Assembly: GCA_046092445.1 (NCBI GenBank)
Contig: JBJTDR010000027.1
Span: forward strand, 1 to 36,515
Direction: 5' to 3'
Origin: CAIUPE01 sp046092445
GTDB lineage: Bacteria > Pseudomonadota > Alphaproteobacteria > Rhizobiales > Beijerinckiaceae
Length of the DNA stretch: 36,515 nt
Positions 32,552 to 36,515 of this stretch are shown here, in pieces. How positions within the stretch are numbered: position 1 is the stretch's first letter; every line of letters starts with the position of its first letter. The position numbers were made by a program, and so were the translations under genes. Under the pieces are notes generated by a model. The model made no database searches, had not been told where the DNA came from, and was given only the letters and a program-made list of their open reading frames with translations.

Positions 32552-33040
32552 ATGCTCAACGACGTCTACAACACTCGGATACTGGAACTCGCGGCAAATA
32601 TCCCGCGTATCGGCCGCATGGTGAATGCCGATGCGACTGCAACGAGGCACTCGAAATTGTGCGGATCGACCGTTACCGTTGACGTCAAGGCCGAAAATGG
32701 TCGGGTAATCGATTTTGCCCATGAAGTGAAAGCGTGTGCTTTAGGGCAGGCATCCTCCTCAATCATGGCGCGTAACATTATTGGGTCAACGGCGGATGAA
32801 TTGCGGTCCGTGCGTGACACGGTTCGCAAGATGCTGAAGGAGAGCGGGGCGCCACCCGAGGGCAAATGGGCAGATATTGCCTGTCTGGAGCCCGTCCGGG
32901 ACTACAAGGCGCGGCATGCTTCGACGCTGCTTACATTCGACGCTGTCGTTGACGCAATGGAAGAACTCGAGGCCAGATGCCGGCACGAAGGAGTTACTCG
33001 CCGAGATCCGAGGGCCTCGGGATCGGAAACACATAGTTGA
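32552..33040 (+). CDS. IscU/NifU-like iron-sulfur cluster scaffold protein
   Basis: A 162-residue scaffold of the IscU_N fold. Three expected cysteines are visible: HSKLCGSTVTVDVK, HEVKACALGQASSSIMA and IACLEPVRDYKARHAS. It probably holds nascent Fe-S clusters for transfer to enzymes; a role with the nearby genes is only contextual. I start it at ATG 32552, with AAGGTGG upstream. The in-frame extension to 32375 would add 59 unlike residues overlapping the folE promoter. Its 3' end overlaps the end of the convergent mipA-like gene by 47 nt, and the last dozen residues (RRDPRASGSETHS) look non-conserved. Confidence 0.9.
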   Translation: MLNDVYNTRILELAANIPRIGRMVNADATATRHSKLCGSTVTVDVKAENGRVIDFAHEVKACALGQASSSIMARNIIGSTADELRSVRDTVRKMLKESGAPPEGKWADIACLEPVRDYKARHASTLLTFDAVVDAMEELEARCRHEGVTRRDPRASGSETHS

Positions 33041-33827
33041 AAGACGCGCCTATCGACAGCGACGCCCCGCCCCCTGTCTTGCCGGTTGTTTCCGACATTT
33101 GCGGGCTGTTCAAACGCCTGTCGTAATTGGCGTAGAGCGCGGTCGACCACTGATCCCGGGAGACGAATCTGACAAGGCCTGCCGCACCCAGTGAACGCAC
33201 GCCGCTTGCTCCCGGCGTTCCCTCGGGTCCGATGCCTGAGTGCGAATTCGCGTAAGTGTCGTCGGAGATGCTCAGCCGCGGGCCCGCGGCAAAAACCAGG
33301 CCGCCGATCCGCCGTACAAAATCCGCACCGACGCTCCCGATCATTCCGACGCTACCCTCAGCTCCCATCCGAAGTTCACCGCGAAGGCGGAGAGCATTCG
33401 GATCGGGCCAGAACTCCGCGAAAACACCCGGTTCGACGCCCCATTCCGACTCTGTGTGCGGCAATAATGCCGCAGCGCCAGATTTCGAGCCGTCGCTCCC
33501 GTATCGACCAACCGCGCCAATCGAAAAGTCCGGATCGCGACCGAAAAGTGCAAAGCTCAGACTGTCGTCCGGCGCGATAAAACTGTCGGCGGCAGCCATA
33601 GACGCGGCAATCGCGGGAGGCAGCGAGACAAAGCTGTATGTTTCAGAGCCCGGAAACTGCGGCGTAGAGATTGCCGCACCACTGACGGCCATGAGCCAGC
33701 CCGTATTCACCTTGTCCGCTGCCGCAACTTCGACCGGAATCATTCTGCCACCAACGATCATGGCGGCTAATGCCAGAAGACAAGACAAGCTGCGTGACAG
33801 AAAGCGTGCAGGCACGGATGAATTCAT
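32994..33827 (-). CDS. MipA/OmpV family outer membrane protein
   Basis: A 277-residue exported beta-barrel protein. The signal peptide starts at ATG 33827 (MNSSVPARFLSRSLSCLLAL and on to AA). Alternating-strand segments with aromatic ends follow, such as PQFPGSETYSFVSLPPAI and RLRGELRMG, and it ends in the barrel-like ASLSIGASFNYVFP. MipA/OmpV proteins scaffold murein enzymes or act as porins; which applies is not known. It overlaps the IscU-like gene at the 3' end. It sits in an otherwise conserved neighbourhood and may be a later insertion. Confidence 0.83.
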   Translation of the reverse strand: MNSSVPARFLSRSLSCLLALAAMIVGGRMIPVEVAAADKVNTGWLMAVSGAAISTPQFPGSETYSFVSLPPAIAASMAAADSFIAPDDSLSFALFGRDPDFSIGAVGRYGSDGSKSGAAALLPHTESEWGVEPGVFAEFWPDPNALRLRGELRMGAEGSVGMIGSVGADFVRRIGGLVFAAGPRLSISDDTYANSHSGIGPEGTPGASGVRSLGAAGLVRFVSRDQWSTALYANYDRRLNSPQMSETTGKTGGGASLSIGASFNYVFPIPRPSDLGE

Positions 33828-33867
33828 GCAATAGTCTCTTGCCGCGGGAGTCCCGCCCTGATGGATC

Positions 33868-34257
33868 ATGGTTACGAAAAAGTTGACGAGAATGCAACCT
33901 TTCATGTCCGGCAATCGTTTTACGAAGTTACCGGCCCGGCTCGTCCGACTGCTCATCCGCTTTTATCAGCTTACATTGTCGGGCGTCTTCGGGCGTTCCT
34001 GCCGCCATTTGCCGAGCTGTTCATATTATGTGGATGAAGCGATCGGGCGGCATGGTCTATGGGCCGGCGGATGGGTGGGAGTCGCGCGCCTCTGCCGGTG
34101 TCACCCGTTCGGAACATCGGGGCTGGATTTCGTGCCCGAAAGATTGCCTCGCTGCGCCCGCTGGTATACACCGTGGCGCTACGGACGCTGGCGGTCGTGC
34201 AACACGGACCCTGCGATCCGGTGTGAAGCCGTCGATCCGGGCGAGCGGCCTTCCTGA
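33868..34257 (+). CDS. yidD: Membrane protein insertion efficiency factor YidD
   Basis: A small, amphipathic inner-membrane-associated protein that helps YidC-dependent membrane insertion. The family core is LIRFYQLTLSGVFGRSCRHL, then PSCSYYVDEAIGRHG and CRCHPFG with its conserved cysteines. The 129-codon frame has a C-terminal extension (PWRYGRWRSCNTD and on) as in other Rhizobiales. Starts at 33868, 33892 and 33904 are all in frame and no ribosome site decides; the shorter ones fit the family better. thrS follows 64 nt downstream on the same strand. Confidence 0.88.
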   Translation: MVTKKLTRMQPFMSGNRFTKLPARLVRLLIRFYQLTLSGVFGRSCRHLPSCSYYVDEAIGRHGLWAGGWVGVARLCRCHPFGTSGLDFVPERLPRCARWYTPWRYGRWRSCNTDPAIRCEAVDPGERPS

Positions 34258-34321
34258 AAATGTAACTCCCGGCTTTCGCTTACCTGCCCGGTTTGCAGGA
34301 GTGAGCAGGAGTTGACCGATC

Positions 34322-36292
34322 ATGATCACGATCACTTTCCCTGATGGTGCCAATCGCAGTTTCGAGGCAGGCATCACAGGTCTCGATATCGCCAGGAGCA
34401 TTTCACCCTCGCTCGCCAAACGCACAATTGCGATGGTGCTCGACGGCGTTGTGAGCGATCTGGCCGATCCGATTGCACGGGACTCCCGAATCGAATTGAT
34501 CGGCCGCAACGATCCGCGCGCGCTCGAACTGATCCGGCATGATTGCGCTCATGTGCTCGCCGAGGCGGTTCAGTCGCTCTGGCCCGGAACACAGGTGACC
34601 ATCGGCCCGGTGATCGAAAACGGCTTCTATTATGATTTCTACCGCGTCGAGCCGTTCACGCCGGATGATTTCCCCGCGATCGAGGCCGAAATGCGGAAAA
34701 TTATCGCGCGCGACAAGCCCTTCACAAAGGAAATCTGGAAGCGCGAGGATATTCGCAGCCTGTTCGAGACCATGGGCGAAGCGTTCAAGGTCGAGTTGGT
34801 CGATGCGATCCCGCCAGGCGAGGATTTGAAAGTCTATCGGCAGGGGGACTGGTTCGATCTCTGCCGAGGCCCGCATATGACCTCGACGGGTAAAATCGGC
34901 GATGCGTTCAAGCTGATGAAGGTGGCCGGAGCCTATTGGCGCGGCGACAGCAATAATCCGATGCTGACGCGCATTTATGCGACGGCGTTTGCCACGAAAG
35001 ATGCACTCGACGCCTATCTCCACCAGTTGGAAGAGGCGGAAAAGCGCGATCATCGCCGTCTCGGACGCGAGATGGACCTGTTCCATTTTCAGGAGGAGGG
35101 GCCGGGCACGGTGTTCTGGCATCCCAAGGGCTGGACATTGTTTCAGTCCCTGATCTCGTATATGCGCCGCAGGCTCGACAAGCTCGGCTATGACGAGGTC
35201 AATGCACCGCAATTGCTCGACAAATCGCTGTGGGAGACGTCCGGTCACTGGGGCTGGTATCAGGAGAACATGTTCGCGGTGAAATCCGCCTACGCCTTCA
35301 TGAACCCCGACGACAAAGATGCGGAACACCGTGTGTTTGCGATCAAGCCGATGAATTGCCCGGGCCATGTCCAGATTTTCAAGAACGGATTGAAATCCTA
35401 CCGTGATCTGCCCTTGCGGCTGGCAGAATTTGGCGCTGTTCACCGCTACGAGCCGTCAGGCGCGCTGCATGGATTGATGCGCGTACGCGGGTTCACGCAG
35501 GATGACGCGCATATTTTCTGCACCGACGCGCAGATGGAGGCGGAGTGCCTCGCGATCAATGATCTGATCCTGACCACTTACAAGGATTTCGGGTTCGACA
35601 AGATCGTCGTGAAACTCTCCACACGTCCTGAAAAACGCGTCGGCAGCGATGCGCTCTGGGATCGTGCCGAGGAAGTCATGAACCGGGTGCTCAAACAGAT
35701 TGCCGAACAATCGGGTGGACTGATCGAAACCATGATCAATCCGGGCGAGGGCGCGTTTTACGGGCCGAAATTCGAATATGTGTTGCGCGACGCGATCGGG
35801 CGTGACTGGCAATGCGGCACGACGCAGGTGGATTTCAACCTGCCCGAGCGGTTTGGCGCGTTCTATATTGACGAGACGGGCGCGAAAACCACGCCGGTGA
35901 TGATCCACCGCGCGATTTGCGGCTCGATGGAGCGGTTCACCGGTATTCTGATCGAGCATTTTGCCGGCCATTTCCCGCTCTGGCTCGCGCCCGTTCAGGC
36001 AATCGTCTGCACGATCACGCAGGATGGCGATGACTATGCCGCCGAGGTATTGGCAGCGCTGAAACAGGCTGGCCTTAAGGCCAATGCCGATCTGAGGAAT
36101 GAAAAGATCACCTATAAAGTCCGCGAACATTCTCTGAGCAAGACGCCGGCCTTGCTGGTTGTCGGGCGCAAGGAGGCGACGGAACGCACTGTTTCAATCC
36201 GCCGATTCGGGTCACAGGACCAGACCATGATGTCGCTCGATGACGCTGTGGCCATGCTCGTCAAAGAGGCGACCCCGCCCGACATGAGGTGA
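34322..36292 (+). CDS. thrS: Threonine-tRNA ligase
   Basis: Charges tRNA-Thr. The 656-residue enzyme is complete: an N-terminal TGS domain (1-62), the editing domain with HDCAHVLAEAV (73-83) and the second-additional-domain CRGPHM (181-186), the class II core, and a C-terminal anticodon-binding domain from about 545. Zinc ligands are C346 (MNCPGH), H397 (DDAHIFC) and a later His in MIHRAICGS. Motif 2 is VHRYEPSGALHGLMRVRG. The ATG at 34322 follows GGAGTTGACC. An upstream autoregulatory hairpin is not evident. Confidence 0.98.
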   Translation: MITITFPDGANRSFEAGITGLDIARSISPSLAKRTIAMVLDGVVSDLADPIARDSRIELIGRNDPRALELIRHDCAHVLAEAVQSLWPGTQVTIGPVIENGFYYDFYRVEPFTPDDFPAIEAEMRKIIARDKPFTKEIWKREDIRSLFETMGEAFKVELVDAIPPGEDLKVYRQGDWFDLCRGPHMTSTGKIGDAFKLMKVAGAYWRGDSNNPMLTRIYATAFATKDALDAYLHQLEEAEKRDHRRLGREMDLFHFQEEGPGTVFWHPKGWTLFQSLISYMRRRLDKLGYDEVNAPQLLDKSLWETSGHWGWYQENMFAVKSAYAFMNPDDKDAEHRVFAIKPMNCPGHVQIFKNGLKSYRDLPLRLAEFGAVHRYEPSGALHGLMRVRGFTQDDAHIFCTDAQMEAECLAINDLILTTYKDFGFDKIVVKLSTRPEKRVGSDALWDRAEEVMNRVLKQIAEQSGGLIETMINPGEGAFYGPKFEYVLRDAIGRDWQCGTTQVDFNLPERFGAFYIDETGAKTTPVMIHRAICGSMERFTGILIEHFAGHFPLWLAPVQAIVCTITQDGDDYAAEVLAALKQAGLKANADLRNEKITYKVREHSLSKTPALLVVGRKEATERTVSIRRFGSQDQTMMSLDDAVAMLVKEATPPDMR

Positions 36293-36515
36293 TTCGCGTC
36301 ACCCGTCTCAATCGACCGGTATCACCGACACGGAGCGGTGACTAGTGATTCGCTGTGATTCGGTCATCCGATACCAGCATCGCGGTCAAATTTCGGTTTC
36401 GGTGCCGATTACCATTAATTTTTACACATCGAAAATGTATCAAACATACTAAATAATAAATTAAAAACATTTAATATAATTTAGAATTAATATTCAATTT
36501 TAAGTTGTATAGAAG
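36293..36515. other. Intergenic region after thrS ending in AT-rich DNA
   Basis: No gene is visible in the last 223 nt. A short inverted repeat TCACCG (36322-36327)/CGGTGA (36336-36341) could be a weak terminator of thrS, but no T-run follows. From about 36410 the sequence turns abruptly AT-rich, with an imperfect inverted repeat AATATAATT/AATTAATATT (36473-36494). This may mark the start of a transferred segment or only an AT-rich promoter region of the next gene. Confidence 0.45.

Noticed and set aside
1..36515. CRISPR arrays, insertion sequences, rRNA genes, prophage genes
   Set aside because: No regularly spaced repeats, transposase or phage-type genes, or rRNA sequence were seen on either strand.

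Overview
The window is about 36.5 kb of a bacterial chromosome. Most of it is dense, GC-rich housekeeping and accessory DNA, with two strikingly AT-rich stretches near 30.16-30.34 kb and after 36.4 kb. Several features point to an alphaproteobacterium, probably of the Hyphomicrobiales (Rhizobiales) type: an iron-sulfur (6-4) photolyase of the PhrB type, DUF3126, DUF3422, a CHCC zinc-finger protein beside an FAD monooxygenase, bacterial transglutaminase-like cysteine peptidases (BTLCP), the neighbours cysE-DUF3126 and cinA-like-gpt, a hisI-folE-iscU-yidD-thrS neighbourhood, and a canonical CtrA-type box. The species cannot be named from the sequence alone.

Layout. 0-5 kb: a MATE exporter cut by the window edge, then a divergent photolyase locus (DUF2256 on one side; an SDR protein and the FeS photolyase on the other), an ExoD-family membrane protein and a lone HigA-type antitoxin. 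5-6.7 kb: radC and map on the minus strand. 6.8-12.9 kb: a coherent transport and catabolism island. A LacI-family regulator is divergent from a minus-strand operon that encodes a CUT2-type sugar ABC transporter (binding protein, permease, ATPase), a membrane di-iron desaturase/hydroxylase and a PanB-like protein. The binding-protein gene carries one in-frame amber codon. 12.9-17.5 kb: a cinA-like gene, gpt, a lower-GC sulfotransferase, tRNA-Leu(UAA), a GT2-GtrA lipid glycosyltransferase and PPK2. 17.5-21.7 kb: FAD monooxygenase with zinc-finger protein, an alpha/beta hydrolase, cysE, DUF3126 and a gamma-carbonic anhydrase-like protein. 21.7-27 kb: a BTLCP under a CtrA-like palindrome, selO, DUF3422, ynfA and an EamA transporter. 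27-31.2 kb: an orphan MalG-type permease convergent with a DAO-type oxidase, a second BTLCP behind an AT-rich hairpin, and a rhomboid protease. 31.2-36.3 kb: hisI, folE, an IscU-like scaffold, a MipA/OmpV porin-like protein, yidD and thrS.

The best candidate for an undescribed system is the LacI/ABC/desaturase/PanB-like island. Its architecture suggests uptake of a sugar or cyclitol followed by a membrane oxygenase step. The PanB homologue has lost most of the metal- and substrate-binding residues I remember for true ketopantoate hydroxymethyltransferase, so it probably does different chemistry. In this strain the system may be crippled by the nonsense codon in the binding protein. The photolyase module is a second point of interest, because its SDR partner lacks the catalytic tyrosine.
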